Part shown: positions 36,657 to 50,927 of the stretch, piece after piece | Layout: each line of letters starts with the position of its first letter | Position numbering within the stretch: the stretch's first letter is position 1 | Assembly: GCF_016785095.1 (NCBI RefSeq) | Contig: NZ_JAEKJB010000010.1 | Location: 186,001-250,000, forward strand | Origin: Alloalcanivorax marinus | Lineage (GTDB): Bacteria; Pseudomonadota; Gammaproteobacteria; Pseudomonadales; Alcanivoracaceae | Length of the DNA stretch: 64,000 bases | Direction: 5' to 3' | The notes under the pieces: model-generated | What the model saw: only the letters and a program-made list of their open reading frames with translations | The model's database searches: none | What the model was told of the DNA's origin: nothing | Program-made: the position numbers and the translations under genes

Positions 36657-37571
36657 TTACTCCGCGGCCATGATCGGTTTCACGTAGGAGATCGGCGCGG
36701 TATCCGCGTCCTCGAACGTGACCAGTTCCCAGGCGTCCTCCTGCTTGAGCAACTCACGCAGCAGGGCGTTATTCAGGGCATGGCCCGATTTATGGCCCAC
36801 GAATTCGCCAATCAGGCTGTGGCCAAGCTGATACAGGTCGCCGATGGCGTCCAGCATCTTGTGCTTGACGAATTCGTCGTCATAGCGAAGCCCGTCCTCG
36901 TTGAGGATACGGAACTCGTCCACCACGATAGCGTTATCCACGCTGCCGCCGAGCGCCAGATTCTGGCTGCGCAGGAACTCGATGTCGCGCATGAACCCGA
37001 AGGTCCGGGCCCGCGCCACTTCCTTCACGAAGGACGTGGAGGAAAAATCGATGCTGGCCAGTTGGTTGCGCTCTTCGAACACCGGGTGGTCGAATTCGAT
37101 GGAGAACGTCACCTTGAAGCCGTCGAACGGTACGAAGGTGGCCACCTTGTCGCCCTCGCGAACGGTGACTTCCTTCTTGATCCGCACGAACTTCTTGGCG
37201 GCTTCCTGCTCCCGAATACCCGCGGACTGCAACAGGAACACGAAGGGACCGGCGCTGCCGTCCATGATCGGCACTTCCGGCGCCGACAACTCCACGTAGG
37301 CGTTATCGATCCCCAGACCAGCCATGGCCGAGAGCAGATGCTCGACGGTCCCCACCTTGACGCCATCCTTCACCAGGGTGGTGGACAGGGTGGTCTCGCC
37401 CACGTTCTCGGCGCCGGTGGAAATCTCCACCACCGGATCCAGGTCCACCCGCCGGAACACGATGCCCGTGTCCGCCGGTGCCGGACGCACCGTGAGATAA
37501 ACTTTTTCACCGGTGTGCAAACCCACGCCGGTGGCGCGGATGACGTTCTTGAGGGTTCGTTGTCTGATCAT
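36657..37571 (-). CDS. lpxC: UDP-3-O-acyl-N-acetylglucosamine deacetylase
   Basis: Zinc deacetylase, the committed step of lipid A synthesis. The 304 residues include [21 protein letters not shown], the first zinc His in [15 protein letters not shown], and [28 protein letters not shown] with further zinc and catalytic residues. The ATG is at 37571. It is the last gene of the dcw-type cluster, 109 bp after ftsZ. Length is normal. Confidence 0.98.
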   Translation of the reverse strand: MIRQRTLKNVIRATGVGLHTGEKVYLTVRPAPADTGIVFRRVDLDPVVEISTGAENVGETTLSTTLVKDGVKVGTVEHLLSAMAGLGIDNAYVELSAPEVPIMDGSAGPFVFLLQSAGIREQEAAKKFVRIKKEVTVREGDKVATFVPFDGFKVTFSIEFDHPVFEERNQLASIDFSSTSFVKEVARARTFGFMRDIEFLRSQNLALGGSVDNAIVVDEFRILNEDGLRYDDEFVKHKMLDAIGDLYQLGHSLIGEFVGHKSGHALNNALLRELLKQEDAWELVTFEDADTAPISYVKPIMAAE

Positions 37572-37680
37572 TGATCCGTCACAAAATTGCCGGTATCCGC
37601 GAGGATACGTCCATCCTCAACGCGAAATAAGGGGGCGATGATAGCAAAAATCCCCTTTTCGCACCACGTATCCGCCGCCG

Positions 37681-38844
37681 TCAGTCAGCCTGACGGCGGA
37701 GGAAGGTCGGAATATCGATAAAATCGAGGTCTTCCGCGGTGTTCACCGCCTGCCGACCGCCACCCGCGGCCTGCTGCTGGGCGCGTTTACGCTCCACGGC
37801 GGGGCGGTCCAGGTCATTGTAATCCACCCGACCGTCAGCGCCGACGGGGGTTTGACGCCCACGCACCACCTTCAGTTCCTGTTGGGCGGCGCCCAGCCCG
37901 GTGGCGACCACGGTCACGCTGATATTGTCACCCATATCCGGATCGATGGCCGTGCCGATGATCACGTTGGCGTCCTCGCTGGCCAGCTCGCTGACGATAT
38001 CACCCACCTCGGAGAATTCGTCCAGGGCGATGGACTCGTTGGCGGTGATGTTGATCAGGATGCCACGGGCGCCGCGCAGGTCCACGTCCTCCAGCAACGG
38101 GCTGGAAATCGCCGCCTGGGCCGCCTCGGCGGCACGATTGTCGCCGCTGGCCACGCCGGTGCCCATCATCGCGGTGCCCAGCTCGCTCATCACGGTGCGC
38201 ACGTCGGCGAAGTCCACGTTGATCATCCCGGGACGCACGATCAGGTCGGCAATGCCCTTGACCGCGCCCTGCAGCACCTCGTTGGCCGCCTTGAAGGCGT
38301 CCAGCAGGGTGGTGGAGCCGCCCAGCACCGACTGCAGCTTCTCATTGGGAATGGTGATCAGGGAGTGAACGTGCTCCTTGAGCGCCTCGATGCCTTCCTG
38401 GGCGGAGCGCATGCGCTTTTTGCCCTCGAACGGGAACGGCTTGGTAACCACCGCCACGGTGAGGATACCCAGTTCCTTGGCAATCTCGGCCACCACCGGC
38501 GCCGCGCCGGTACCGGTGCCGCCACCCATGCCGGCGGTGACGAACACCATGTCGGCGCCGTCCAGCAGCTCGGCGATGCGCTCACGGTCTTCCAGAGCGG
38601 ATTGCCGACCGATGTCCGGGTTGGCGCCGGCACCCAGGCCCTTGGTGACCTGGCTGCCGAGCTGGATCACGGTCTTGGCCGAGGAGTTGCGCAAAGCCTG
38701 CGCGTCGGTATTGGCGCAGATGAAATCCACGCCTTCCACGTTTGAGCGCACCATGTGGTCCACGGCGTTACCGCCACCACCACCGACACCCACTACTTTG
38801 ATCACCGCGCCATGGGGTACGGAATCTTCAAGTTTGAATTGCAT
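37681..38844 (-). CDS. ftsZ: Cell division GTPase FtsZ
   Basis: Tubulin homologue that forms the Z-ring. The 387 residues include GVGGGGGNAVDHM, the tubulin signature GGGTGTGAAPVVAEIA, and the T7 loop NVDFADVRTVMSELG. A variable linker and the conserved C-terminal peptide DFIDIPTFLRRQAD, which binds FtsA and ZipA, follow. It lies after ftsA, with a 174-bp gap that carries 13-bp repeats. The start ATG is at 38844. Confidence 0.99.
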   Translation of the reverse strand: MQFKLEDSVPHGAVIKVVGVGGGGGNAVDHMVRSNVEGVDFICANTDAQALRNSSAKTVIQLGSQVTKGLGAGANPDIGRQSALEDRERIAELLDGADMVFVTAGMGGGTGTGAAPVVAEIAKELGILTVAVVTKPFPFEGKKRMRSAQEGIEALKEHVHSLITIPNEKLQSVLGGSTTLLDAFKAANEVLQGAVKGIADLIVRPGMINVDFADVRTVMSELGTAMMGTGVASGDNRAAEAAQAAISSPLLEDVDLRGARGILINITANESIALDEFSEVGDIVSELASEDANVIIGTAIDPDMGDNISVTVVATGLGAAQQELKVVRGRQTPVGADGRVDYNDLDRPAVERKRAQQQAAGGGRQAVNTAEDLDFIDIPTFLRRQAD

Positions 38845-38949
38845 GGTTGATCTCCCGTTAATGCTTCCCTGTTTACTGCTTTTTCCAATCCCGACCGGAC
38901 CACCCGGACGGGTTTGAAACCTCTAAGCCGCTTGCACGCTTGCATGCTC

Positions 38950-39007
38950 CACGCAACACGCGAAAACCACTCCGATTCAGCGTGTTGCGTGCTGGCGTGT
39001 TGCGTGC
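38950..39007. repeat. Direct and inverted 12-13-bp repeats in the ftsA-ftsZ gap
   Basis: GCGTGTTGCGTGC occurs at 38980-38992 and again at 38995-39007. Its complement CACGCAACACGC lies at 38950-38961. The inverted copies can form a hairpin in the ftsA-ftsZ transcript. Confidence 0.85.
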
Positions 39008-39018
39008 CCGCGTCTTCA

Positions 39019-40254
39019 TCATAAATTGCCCTGGAACCACTTCTTGAAGCGTTCCATCCAGTTCACTTCGCCGCCGCCGGCCTGGGCCCGCGGGCTGCGT
39101 CCTTCCTTCTCCATCCGGTGGCCGTACAGCAGCAGGCCCACGGAGGTGGAATAAATCGGGTTGCGCACCACGTCGGTGAGGCCCGCCACGCCCTGGGGCG
39201 TACCCAGCCGCACCGGCATGTGGAATATCTCTTCCGCCAGTTCCACCGCGCCCTCGATCTTCGAGGAGCCGCCGGTGAGCACGATGCCGCCGGGGATCAT
39301 GTCCTCGAACCCGGAGCGGCGGATTTCCGCCTGAATCAGGGTGAACAGCTCGTCGTAGCGCGGCTCCACCACCTCGGCCAGGTTCTGGCGGCTGAGGGTG
39401 CGCGGCGGCCGGTCACCGACACTGGGCACCTTGATGGTCTCGTCGGCGCCGGCCAGTTGGGTCAGCGCGCAGGCGTACTTGATCTTGATCTCATCGGCGT
39501 GCTGCTTGGGGGTGCGCAGCGCCATGGCGATGTCGTTGGTGACCTGGTCGCCGGCGATCGGGATGTTCGCCGTGTGGCGGATCGCCCCTTCGGTGAAAAT
39601 GGCGATGTCGGTGGTGCCGCCGCCGATGTCGACGATGCACACACCCAGCTCGCGTTCGTCCTCGGTGAGGGTGGAGTGCGCGCTGGCCAGTTGCTCGAGG
39701 ATGATGTCCTCCACCTCCAGACCGCAGCGGCGCACGCACTTCTCGATGTTCTGGGCGGCGTTCACCGCGCAGGTCACCAGGTGCACCTTGGCTTCCAGCC
39801 GCACGCCGCTCATGCCCACCGGCTCGCGCACCCCTTCCTGGTTGTCCACCACGTATTCCTGGGGCAGCACATGCAGGGTCTTCTGGTCCGCCGGGATCGC
39901 CACCGCCTGGGCCGCGTCGATCACCCGGTCGATGTCCGCCTGGGTCACTTCCCGATCACGGATCGCCACGATGCCGTGGGAATTGAGGCTGCGCACATGG
40001 GAGCCGGCGATGCCCGCGTACACCGAATGGATCTGGCAGCCAGCCATCAGCTCCGCTTCTTCCACGGCACGCTGGATCGAGCGCACGGTGGCCTCGATGT
40101 CCACCACCACACCCTTCTTCATCCCCCGCGACGGCTGGGAGCCGAGGCCCACCACCTCCACGGTGCCCTCCTCGGTGACCTGGCCGACGATGGCCACCAC
40201 CTTGGAGGTGCCGATGTCGAGGCCCACGATCATGTTGTCCACTGCGTTCGCCAT
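39019..40254 (-). CDS. ftsA: Cell division protein FtsA
   Basis: Actin-like ATPase that tethers FtsZ to the membrane. The 411 residues have VGLDIGTSKVVAIVG, the 1C-domain region, the phosphate-2 motif VDIGGGTTDIAIF, GIVLTGGSSKIEG, and a C-terminal amphipathic helix WMERFKKWFQGNL. It starts 22 bp after ftsQ and precedes ftsZ on the same strand. Confidence 0.98.
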   Translation of the reverse strand: MANAVDNMIVGLDIGTSKVVAIVGQVTEEGTVEVVGLGSQPSRGMKKGVVVDIEATVRSIQRAVEEAELMAGCQIHSVYAGIAGSHVRSLNSHGIVAIRDREVTQADIDRVIDAAQAVAIPADQKTLHVLPQEYVVDNQEGVREPVGMSGVRLEAKVHLVTCAVNAAQNIEKCVRRCGLEVEDIILEQLASAHSTLTEDERELGVCIVDIGGGTTDIAIFTEGAIRHTANIPIAGDQVTNDIAMALRTPKQHADEIKIKYACALTQLAGADETIKVPSVGDRPPRTLSRQNLAEVVEPRYDELFTLIQAEIRRSGFEDMIPGGIVLTGGSSKIEGAVELAEEIFHMPVRLGTPQGVAGLTDVVRNPIYSTSVGLLLYGHRMEKEGRSPRAQAGGGEVNWMERFKKWFQGNL

Positions 40255-40276
40255 TAGAGGTACGTCCTCTGTTTGC

Positions 40277-43478
<3,202 letters not shown>

Positions 43479-43489
<11 letters not shown>

Positions 43490-44546
43490 GGGCCACCTCC
43501 TCACACAGTTTCGCCACCCGCGCGGCGCTGTCCGGCACCGCCAGTTGGCGGGCGCGGCGCGCGATCTGCGCCAGGGCGTCCCGTTCCGTCATGCCGGCCA
43601 GGCTGCGCGCCAGGGCACCGGCGTTCATGTCTCGCTGGGCCATCATCAAGGCCGCGCCGCGATCCACCAGCCAGCGCGCATTCAGCGTCTGGTGGTCATC
43701 CACCGCGGTCGGCAAGGGCACGAACAGGGCCGCCACTCCGGCGGCGGCCACCTCCGCCACGGTCAGGGCACCGGCCCGGCATACCACCAGATCCGCCCAG
43801 GCGTAGGCCTCGGCCATGTCGTCGATGAATTCGCTGACCCGTGCATTCAGTCCCAGCGCCTTGTACACCGGCGCCGCCTCTTCCTCGCGACCGGCGCCGC
43901 ACTGGTGGCGCACTTCCAGATGGCTGCCCAACGCCGCCATCAGCAACTCCGGCAGATCCTGGTTGAGCGCCAGCGCGCCCTGACTGCCACCCAGCACCAG
44001 CACCCTCAGAGGGCCCCGGCGCTGTTCGTAGCGTTCGTCAGGCGACGGCAGACCGGCAATTTCCGCGCGCACCGGGTTGCCCACCCAGACGCCACCCACC
44101 AAGGCACCCTCGAAGCCCTCCAGGGCCTCCTGGGCAAAGCGCGCCAGCATGCGGTTGGTGAGGCCGGGCACGGCGTTCTGTTCGTGGATCACCAGGGGCA
44201 CGCCGGCAAGCCGCGCGGCCAGGCCGCCCGGGGCGCTGACGAAACCGCCAAAGCCCACCGCCAGCACCGGCTTCACCCGACGAATCAGGCGCCGTGCCTG
44301 CCACAGAGCACGCAACAGCTGCAGTGGGCCGAGCACCTTGCGCTTGAGCCCGCCGCCACGCAGCCGTCCCACCCCCAGGGTGGCCACTTCGAAACCGTGC
44401 TTGGGCACCAGCCGGGTCTCCATGCCGCCTTCAGCGCCCAGCCAGAGAATGCGGTAACCGGCATCGGCCAGTTCGCGGGCCACCGCCAGCGCGGGGAACA
44501 CGTGGCCGCCGGTGCCGCCGGCCATGATCAGAACCGTCCCGGTCAT
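43479..44546 (-). CDS. murG: UDP-GlcNAc:lipid I GlcNAc transferase
   Basis: Makes lipid II at the cytoplasmic membrane face. The 355 residues start [23 protein letters not shown], the MurG glycine-rich loop. They include [43 protein letters not shown] and [15 protein letters not shown]. The ATG at 44546 overlaps the ftsW stop (ATGA). The frame stays open far upstream into ftsW, but the homologous start and overlap fix this one. Confidence 0.98.
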
Positions 44547-45697
44547 GATTTCGCCCTCCCCCTGGCCTTGAGGCGGGTTTGCTCGGCGCCGGCGCGCAGC
44601 ACCAGCCCGATCATGGCCGCCGAGATCAGCAGGGATGAGCCGCCGTAGCTGACGAACGGCAGGGTCAGCCCCTTGGTGGGCAGCACCCCCATGTTCACGC
44701 CCACGTTGATGAAAGCCTGAGCGCAGAACACCAGCGCGCAGCCGTACACCAGATAGGCGTGATACAGGAAACCCCGCTCCTCCAGGCCACGGCCGATCAG
44801 AAACACCCGCCAGCCCAATACCGCGAAGCCGCCCAGCATGGCCAGCACGCCGATCAGGCCCCATTCCTCGGCCAGCACCGCGAATACGAAGTCGGTATGC
44901 GCTTCGGGCAGGTAGAAAAGTTTCTGCACACTGTTGCCCAGCCCCACGCCCAGGAAATGGCCGCGACCGAAGGCGATCAGGCTCTGGGTGAGCTGGTAGC
45001 CGGCGCCGTACTGGTCGGCCCAGGGGTCGGTGAAACTCATCAACCGCGCCACCCGGTAAGGTTCGGCCAGGGCCACCACCGCCGCCAAGGACACGGCCAC
45101 CAGACCAATCAGCAGGAATCGCAGGGTCGGCACGCCGGCCAGGAACAACATGCCCATGGCGGTAATGCCCAACACCACCACGGCACCGAAGTCCGGTTGC
45201 AACAGCAACATGAAGGTCAGCACGCCAAGCACGCCGAGCGGAATCAGAAACGCCTTCCAGTTTTTCTCCAGAGCGGCCTTGTGCTGAGCGATATAGCCGG
45301 CCAGGTAGAGCACGAAGCACAGCTTGACCACTTCCGAGGCCTGGATGGTGAGCCCCGGCAGGGCGATCCAGCGGGTGGAGCCATTCACTTCCCGACCCAG
45401 GCCGGGCACGAACACCAGCACCAGGGCCACCATCGCCACCGGTAGAGTGACGAAGCGCATTTTTTCCAACAGCGCCAACGGCACGCAGCAGTACACGAAC
45501 AGGCCCACGCCGACGCTGGCCAGCAGATAAAGACCATGGCGCACGCCATAGTAGAAAGGGTTACCCAGGCGCGTCTCGGCGATCTGCAACGACGCCGAGG
45601 TGACGATCACCAGGCCGGCCAGTGACAGCAGCGCCACCGTCCACAGCAGGGGGCGGTCCAGGCCGGGCTGACGCAGAGACATCAGGGGGTTAGCCAC
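44543..45697 (-). CDS. ftsW: SEDS glycosyltransferase FtsW
   Basis: Septal peptidoglycan polymerase acting with FtsI, 384 residues with ten predicted membrane helices. Signatures include LVFVPGLGREVNGSTRWI (SEDS motif), GAGYQLTQSLIAFGRGH, and the late FINVGVNMGVLPTKGLTLPF block. The start is a GTG at 45697 with an AGGGAGG site, overlapping the murD stop by 8 bp. The extracytoplasmic loop with conserved polar residues is present. Confidence 0.97.
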   Translation of the reverse strand: MANPLMSLRQPGLDRPLLWTVALLSLAGLVIVTSASLQIAETRLGNPFYYGVRHGLYLLASVGVGLFVYCCVPLALLEKMRFVTLPVAMVALVLVFVPGLGREVNGSTRWIALPGLTIQASEVVKLCFVLYLAGYIAQHKAALEKNWKAFLIPLGVLGVLTFMLLLQPDFGAVVVLGITAMGMLFLAGVPTLRFLLIGLVAVSLAAVVALAEPYRVARLMSFTDPWADQYGAGYQLTQSLIAFGRGHFLGVGLGNSVQKLFYLPEAHTDFVFAVLAEEWGLIGVLAMLGGFAVLGWRVFLIGRGLEERGFLYHAYLVYGCALVFCAQAFINVGVNMGVLPTKGLTLPFVSYGGSSLLISAAMIGLVLRAGAEQTRLKARGRAKS

Positions 45698-47015
45698 CGG
45701 TCACCTCCCTGGCCAGGTCGGCGAAGTGATCGCCACGAGCCACGTAGCCGCTGTACAGATCGAACGAGGCGCAGGCCGGCGACAGCAGCACCGCATCACC
45801 GGGCTGGGCCAGCTTGCGGGCCCGCTCCACGGCGGCGACCATGTCCGCCACCCGCTCGCAGGGCACCCCGGACAGGCCGTCGGCGACCTTATCCGCGTCC
45901 TGGCCAAGCAGCAGCGCGGCACGCAGGTACTGGCGAGCCGGCTCGCCCAGGGGCGAGAAATCCTGCCCCTTGCCCTGACCGCCGGCGATCAGGATCACCT
46001 TGCCCGGAATCGCCTCGCCAATGCCGGTGAGCGCGGCCAGCGTGGCACCCACATTGGTGGCCTTGGAATCGTTGATCCAGCGCACCTCACCGGCCTCCGC
46101 CACCTGCTGACAGCGGTGCGGCAGGCCCTGGAACGATTTCACCGTGGCCAGCGTCAGGTCGCGGGGGAAACCCAGCGCATCGCTCATCGCCAGCACCGCC
46201 AGCACGTTCATGGCGTTGTGGTGGCCGGTAAGCGCCAGTTCGTTCAGGCGCACCAGTACCTCGCCCTGGCGGGTCAGCGCCTGCTGCTCGGTGTCCAGAC
46301 GGTAATGCGCCTCGGGGTGACTGCCAAAGGTCACCTCCCGGGGCGCCGGGTTCTGCGGCCGGGTGGCCAGGTCATCACGGTTCCACACCGCCACCTGGCA
46401 GCCGTCGTAAATACGCTGCTTGGCGGCCAGGTAATCGCCAAACCCGGCGTAGCGGTCCAGGTGGTCCTGGGACACATTGAGAATGCTGGCCACCTGGGCG
46501 TTGAGGCTGTAGGTGGTCTCAAGCTGGAAGCTGGACAGTTCCAACACGAACAACCCCGCCTCCTCGCGTAGCAGGTCCAGGGCCGGCACACCCAGATTGC
46601 CTCCCACGCCCGGGCGCGCGTCGCAGGCCCGCGCCACTTCGCCCAGCAGCGTAACCACGGTGCTCTTGGCGTTGGAACCGGTGATCGCCACCAGCGGTCG
46701 ACTGGCGGCGCGGGCGAACAGTTCGATGTCGCCGATCACTTCCTTGCCCTCGGCGGCCTGCTCGGCGATGGCCGGCGTGGAGACCGCCACGCCGGGGCTG
46801 ACGATCAGCCGCCGGGCCCGCTTCATCCAGCCGTTCTTGAAACCTCCGGTGTGGATTTTGAGCTTGGGATATTCGGCGCGCAGTTCATCCAGCCCGGCGG
46901 GAGCTTCCCGGGTGTCCAGGGCGCGCACGGGCATGCCCTGATCCGTCAGATAACGGATCACGGAGCGCCCGGTTACCCCGAGACCAATGACCAGATCGAA
47001 CGCGTCTTTCGTCAT
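45690..47015 (-). CDS. murD: UDP-N-acetylmuramoyl-L-alanine--D-glutamate ligase
   Basis: Adds D-Glu to UDP-MurNAc-L-Ala. About 441 residues with DLVIGLGVTGRSVIRYL, an ATP loop GSNAKSTVVTLLGEV (GSNAKST where GTNGKST is common), NDSKATNVGATLAAL, and LLSPACASFDLYSGY with the family DNF-like end. The start is the ATG at 47015; a TTG at 47027 is possible. It lies 17 bp after mraY and overlaps ftsW by 8 bp. Confidence 0.97.
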   Translation of the reverse strand: MTKDAFDLVIGLGVTGRSVIRYLTDQGMPVRALDTREAPAGLDELRAEYPKLKIHTGGFKNGWMKRARRLIVSPGVAVSTPAIAEQAAEGKEVIGDIELFARAASRPLVAITGSNAKSTVVTLLGEVARACDARPGVGGNLGVPALDLLREEAGLFVLELSSFQLETTYSLNAQVASILNVSQDHLDRYAGFGDYLAAKQRIYDGCQVAVWNRDDLATRPQNPAPREVTFGSHPEAHYRLDTEQQALTRQGEVLVRLNELALTGHHNAMNVLAVLAMSDALGFPRDLTLATVKSFQGLPHRCQQVAEAGEVRWINDSKATNVGATLAALTGIGEAIPGKVILIAGGQGKGQDFSPLGEPARQYLRAALLLGQDADKVADGLSGVPCERVADMVAAVERARKLAQPGDAVLLSPACASFDLYSGYVARGDHFADLAREVTGG

Positions 47016-47032
47016 ACGTTTACTCAAAACCC

Positions 47033-48115
47033 CTAGCGGATTTTCAGGGTCGCGAGACCCACCAGTACCAGCATCACGGTGATGATCCAGAACCGGACGA
47101 TAATCTTCGGCTCCGGCCAGCCCTTCAGTTCAAAGTGATGGTGAATCGGAGCCATGCGGAAGATGCGACGGCCGGTGAGCTTGAACGAGGCCACCTGCAA
47201 CATCACCGACACGGTCTCCATCACGAACACGCCACCCATGATGAACAGCACGATTTCCTGACGGACGATCACCGCCATCACACCGAGCACCGCGCCCAGC
47301 GCCAGCGCGCCCACATCGCCCATGAACACCTGGGCCGGATAGGCGTTGAACCAGAGGAAACCCAGCCCGGCGCCGCACAGGCCGGCAACGATCACCACCA
47401 GCTCACCGGCGCCGGCGATGTAGGGAATCTGCAGATAGGTAGCGAACTCCGCGTGACCGCTGGCATAGGCGAAAATGCCCAGCGCCGCCGCCACCAGCAC
47501 GGTGGGCATGATCGCCAGACCATCCAGGCCGTCGGTGAGATTGACCGCGTTGGAGGCGCCGGTGATCACGAAATAGGTGAGCACCACGTAGAACACGCCC
47601 ATGTTGATGGCCACGGTCTTGAAGAACGGCACGATCAACTGCGTTTCCGCCGGGCTCTGGGCGGTGAAATACAGCGCCAGCCCGGCGCCCAGGGCACCCA
47701 CGGATTGCCAGAAATATTTCCAGCGCGCCGGCAGGCCGCGCGGGTTCTTCTCCACTACCTTGCGCCAGTCGTCCACCCAGCCCACGGCGCCAAACACCAC
47801 CAGCACCGCCAGGGTGATCCACACGAAACGGTTCTCCAGGTCCGCCCACAGCAGGGTGGCGATGGCGATGGACACCAGGATCAGACCACCGCCCATGGTC
47901 GGCGTGCCGGCCTTGCTCAGGTGGCTTTTCGGGCCGTCGTCGCGGATCGCCTGACCGACCTGCTTTTCCTGGAGTTTGCGAATCATCACCGGACCGATCC
48001 AGAACGCCAGAAACAGCGCCGTCAGCACCGCCAGAATGGCGCGCAGAGTGATGTACTGGAACACCAGAAAGCCGTTATAGAAATCGGCCAGTTGCTCCGC
48101 CAGCCAAAGCAGCAT
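47033..48115 (-). CDS. mraY: Phospho-N-acetylmuramoyl-pentapeptide transferase
   Basis: Makes lipid I from UDP-MurNAc-pentapeptide and undecaprenyl phosphate. The 360 residues show ten membrane helices. Conserved blocks are [20 protein letters not shown] (Asp-rich), [22 protein letters not shown], and [16 protein letters not shown], the MraY signature. It shares one base with the murF stop. Confidence 0.98.
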   Translation of the reverse strand: MLLWLAEQLADFYNGFLVFQYITLRAILAVLTALFLAFWIGPVMIRKLQEKQVGQAIRDDGPKSHLSKAGTPTMGGGLILVSIAIATLLWADLENRFVWITLAVLVVFGAVGWVDDWRKVVEKNPRGLPARWKYFWQSVGALGAGLALYFTAQSPAETQLIVPFFKTVAINMGVFYVVLTYFVITGASNAVNLTDGLDGLAIMPTVLVAAALGIFAYASGHAEFATYLQIPYIAGAGELVVIVAGLCGAGLGFLWFNAYPAQVFMGDVGALALGAVLGVMAVIVRQEIVLFIMGGVFVMETVSVMLQVASFKLTGRRIFRMAPIHHHFELKGWPEPKIIVRFWIITVMLVLVGLATLKIR

Positions 48116-49449
48116 CAGTGCTTCTCCCCCTCGTTGGTAAGCCGTTGCACCACCTGCTCCATGCGGGCAAAGCGCGACCCCTTGACCAGTACGGTGCCGC
48201 CGACGGCCAGGATTCCCCCGGCTTCACGGGCGGCGTGGTCATGATTGTCCACCGGCCGGGCGCCGTCCCCGAATGCCTCGGCGGCGGCTTCCGCCCCGGG
48301 CAGGGTAATCAGCGTCTCGATACCGGCCTGTTTGGCGTCCTCGCCCAATTCACCGATCAGCACCTCGGCGTCCGGCCCCAACTCACCCATGGCGCCCAGC
48401 ACCAGCGCGCGCGGCGCCGGTCGGCCCGCCAGCCAGGCGATGGCGGCGCGCACCGAACCCGGGTTGGCGTTGTAAGTATCGTCCACCACAGTGCCGCCGG
48501 CGCAGGGGATCACGTTCATGCGCCCGGGCACCGGCTTCAGTTCGTTCAGGCGCGGCGCCGCCTCGGCCAGATCCACGCCCAGGGCCCGCACCGCCGCCAG
48601 TGCCAACAGGGCGTTACCGACCTGATGGGCACCCACCAGCGGCAGGCGTACGCGCACGCCCAGGGGCTGCAGCAAGAAGTCGGCGCCGGCGTCATCCAGA
48701 CAGACGAACTCGGCGCGCAGATCACCGTCGGTGCCGCCCACGCGGCACAGGGTCAAACCCTGTTCCCGAGCCCGCTCGGCGAAGAAGTCCGCGTAGCTGT
48801 CGTCATTGTTGATGATGGCGGTGGCGCCTTCCGCGCAGCCGGTGAAGATTTCCGCCTTGGCGCGGGCGATGCCATCCATGCTGCCGAAGCCTTCCAGATG
48901 CGCGCCGGTGACATTGGTGACCAGCACCACGTCCGGCTTCACCAGCGATACCGTCCAGGCGATTTCGCCAGGGGCGTTGGCGCCCAGCTCGATCACCGCG
49001 CGGCGGTGGCTTTCATTGAGCCCCAGCAGGGTCAACGGCACGCCGATGTCATTGTTCAGGTTGCCCCGAGTGGCCAGGGTGCCCTCGCCCAGCAGAGTGG
49101 CGATCATCTCCTTGACGGTGGTCTTGCCGGCGTTGCCGGTCACCGCCACGCGCGGAATCGGGAAACGGGTGGCGTAGCCGGCGGCCAGCCGGCCCAGGGC
49201 CTGACGGGTATCGGCCACGCGCACCTGGCTGTCGAACACCTCCTGATCCCGTTCCACCAGGGCGGCCCGGGCGCCGGCATCACGGGCACTGGCGAGGAAA
49301 TCGTGGCCATCGAAGCGCTCGCCGCGCAGCGCCACGAACAGGCTGCCCTCGCCCAGGGAGCGGGTGTCCGTGCTCACCGAGGTGATGGCGTGATCCACGC
49401 CGCGCAGTTCGCCGCCGGTCCAGTCACGAATCTCGGACAAACGCATCAT
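48115..49449 (-). CDS. murF: UDP-MurNAc-tripeptide--D-Ala-D-Ala ligase
   Basis: Adds D-Ala-D-Ala to complete the muropeptide precursor. The 444 residues have [27 protein letters not shown], the ATP loop [26 protein letters not shown], and [17 protein letters not shown] with a conserved Asn in the active centre. The first ATG at 49449 overlaps the murE stop. Two ATGs are adjacent, so the exact start may be one codon later. Confidence 0.97.
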   Translation of the reverse strand: MMRLSEIRDWTGGELRGVDHAITSVSTDTRSLGEGSLFVALRGERFDGHDFLASARDAGARAALVERDQEVFDSQVRVADTRQALGRLAAGYATRFPIPRVAVTGNAGKTTVKEMIATLLGEGTLATRGNLNNDIGVPLTLLGLNESHRRAVIELGANAPGEIAWTVSLVKPDVVLVTNVTGAHLEGFGSMDGIARAKAEIFTGCAEGATAIINNDDSYADFFAERAREQGLTLCRVGGTDGDLRAEFVCLDDAGADFLLQPLGVRVRLPLVGAHQVGNALLALAAVRALGVDLAEAAPRLNELKPVPGRMNVIPCAGGTVVDDTYNANPGSVRAAIAWLAGRPAPRALVLGAMGELGPDAEVLIGELGEDAKQAGIETLITLPGAEAAAEAFGDGARPVDNHDHAAREAGGILAVGGTVLVKGSRFARMEQVVQRLTNEGEKH

Positions 49450-50927
49450 GCCGCACCCCCTTGGCCGGTCCAGGCCGCCAGGGCCTCGCGGGCCAGAAGG
49501 CGATCGTCCAGGGGCAACCGCTCACCGTGAATTTCCTGATAATCCTCATGGCCCTTGCCAGCCAACAGCACCACGTCACCGGGACCGGCCGCTGCCACGG
49601 CCTGGTTCACCGCCGTCCGGCGGTCCAGCTCCACGATCAGCGCCGCCGCGTTGGTGGCGCCTTCCAGCATGGCGTCGACAATCGCTTGCGGGTTCTCGCC
49701 ACGGGGGTTGTCGCTGGTCAGGATCACCTGGTCGGCGCCGGCTTCGGCGACGGCGGCCATCAACGGGCGTTTGCCGGTGTCCCGATCGCCGCCGCAGCCG
49801 ACCACGCAGTGCAGCCGACCGGGGAAATGCTCGCGCACCGCCGCCAACGCTTTTTCCAGACCATCCGGAGTGTGCGCGTAATCGACGATCACGGTGGGTT
49901 TGCCTGGCTCCCGCACCGGCTGCATGCGGCCCGGCACCGGGGTAATGGCGTTGAGCGCCGTGATCAGACGCTCCGGTTCCACGCCCAGACCATGCAGCAC
50001 CCCGGCCACGGCCATCAGGTTGCTGCGGTTGAACGCGCCGAACAGCGGCACCGACACGTTGATCGCTTCACCGCCCACGGTGAGCCGCAGGTCCACGCCC
50101 GCTTCATGGGGCTGGCTGGCCACGCAGCGCACCGTGGCGCCGGCCTGGGCGCCAAAAATGATGCAGCGCACGCCGTCGTTTAGCCGGCTGAGCAGCACCG
50201 GCGCCGACGGGTCATCGCCATTGATCACCGCCTCGCGCAGATCCGGGCGGGTGAACAAGGCCACCTTGGCCAGCAGGTAACTGTCCATGTCACCGTGGTA
50301 ATCCAGATGGTCGCGGCTCAGATTGCTGAACACCGCCGCCCATACCGGAGTGTCGCCCAGGCGGTGCTGATCCAGAGCGTGGGAAGAGACCTCCATGGCC
50401 ACGATATCGGCGCCGGCATCGCACAGCTCGCGCAGGCCGCGCTGCAGGGTGATCGGGTCCGGCGTGGTGTGGCCGGTGGTGATCTCCTCGCCCTTGAGGC
50501 CCAGGCCCAGGGTCCCCATCAGGCCGCAGTGATAACCCAGGGCGTCCAGGGCATCGCGCAGGAACCAGGTGATGCTGGTCTTGCCATTGGTGCCGGTGAC
50601 ACCGATCACTTTCAGCTGCCGCCCGGGCTGGCCGTAAAAACGGGCGGCCAGATCGCCTACCTGGCGTCGCAGATCCGGCACCACGATACGCGCCACCGGC
50701 TCCTGGCCATGCACCGCGAAGGTGTCACCCTCCTCCACCACGATGGCGGCGCCGGCGCGGATCGCGGCGTCGATGAAGCGGCGGCCATCGACCTGGTGGC
50801 CGGGCACCGCCAGGAACAGATCGCCGCGCTCCACGGCGCGGCTGTCGAGACGCAAGGCAGGCACGCTCCGTGCCTGCAGGGCCGCCGGCAGCGGCTGATC
50901 GGGAAGCAGGTCGCGCAGCGTGATCAT
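49446..50927 (-). CDS. murE: UDP-MurNAc-dipeptide--2,6-diaminopimelate ligase
   Basis: Adds meso-diaminopimelate at position 3. The 493 residues include [17 protein letters not shown], the ATP loop [27 protein letters not shown], and [14 protein letters not shown] with the DNPR motif that selects diaminopimelate over lysine. The start overlaps the ftsI stop (ATGA). A meso-DAP wall agrees with a Gram-negative host. Confidence 0.98.
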   Translation of the reverse strand: MITLRDLLPDQPLPAALQARSVPALRLDSRAVERGDLFLAVPGHQVDGRRFIDAAIRAGAAIVVEEGDTFAVHGQEPVARIVVPDLRRQVGDLAARFYGQPGRQLKVIGVTGTNGKTSITWFLRDALDALGYHCGLMGTLGLGLKGEEITTGHTTPDPITLQRGLRELCDAGADIVAMEVSSHALDQHRLGDTPVWAAVFSNLSRDHLDYHGDMDSYLLAKVALFTRPDLREAVINGDDPSAPVLLSRLNDGVRCIIFGAQAGATVRCVASQPHEAGVDLRLTVGGEAINVSVPLFGAFNRSNLMAVAGVLHGLGVEPERLITALNAITPVPGRMQPVREPGKPTVIVDYAHTPDGLEKALAAVREHFPGRLHCVVGCGGDRDTGKRPLMAAVAEAGADQVILTSDNPRGENPQAIVDAMLEGATNAAALIVELDRRTAVNQAVAAAGPGDVVLLAGKGHEDYQEIHGERLPLDDRLLAREALAAWTGQGGAA

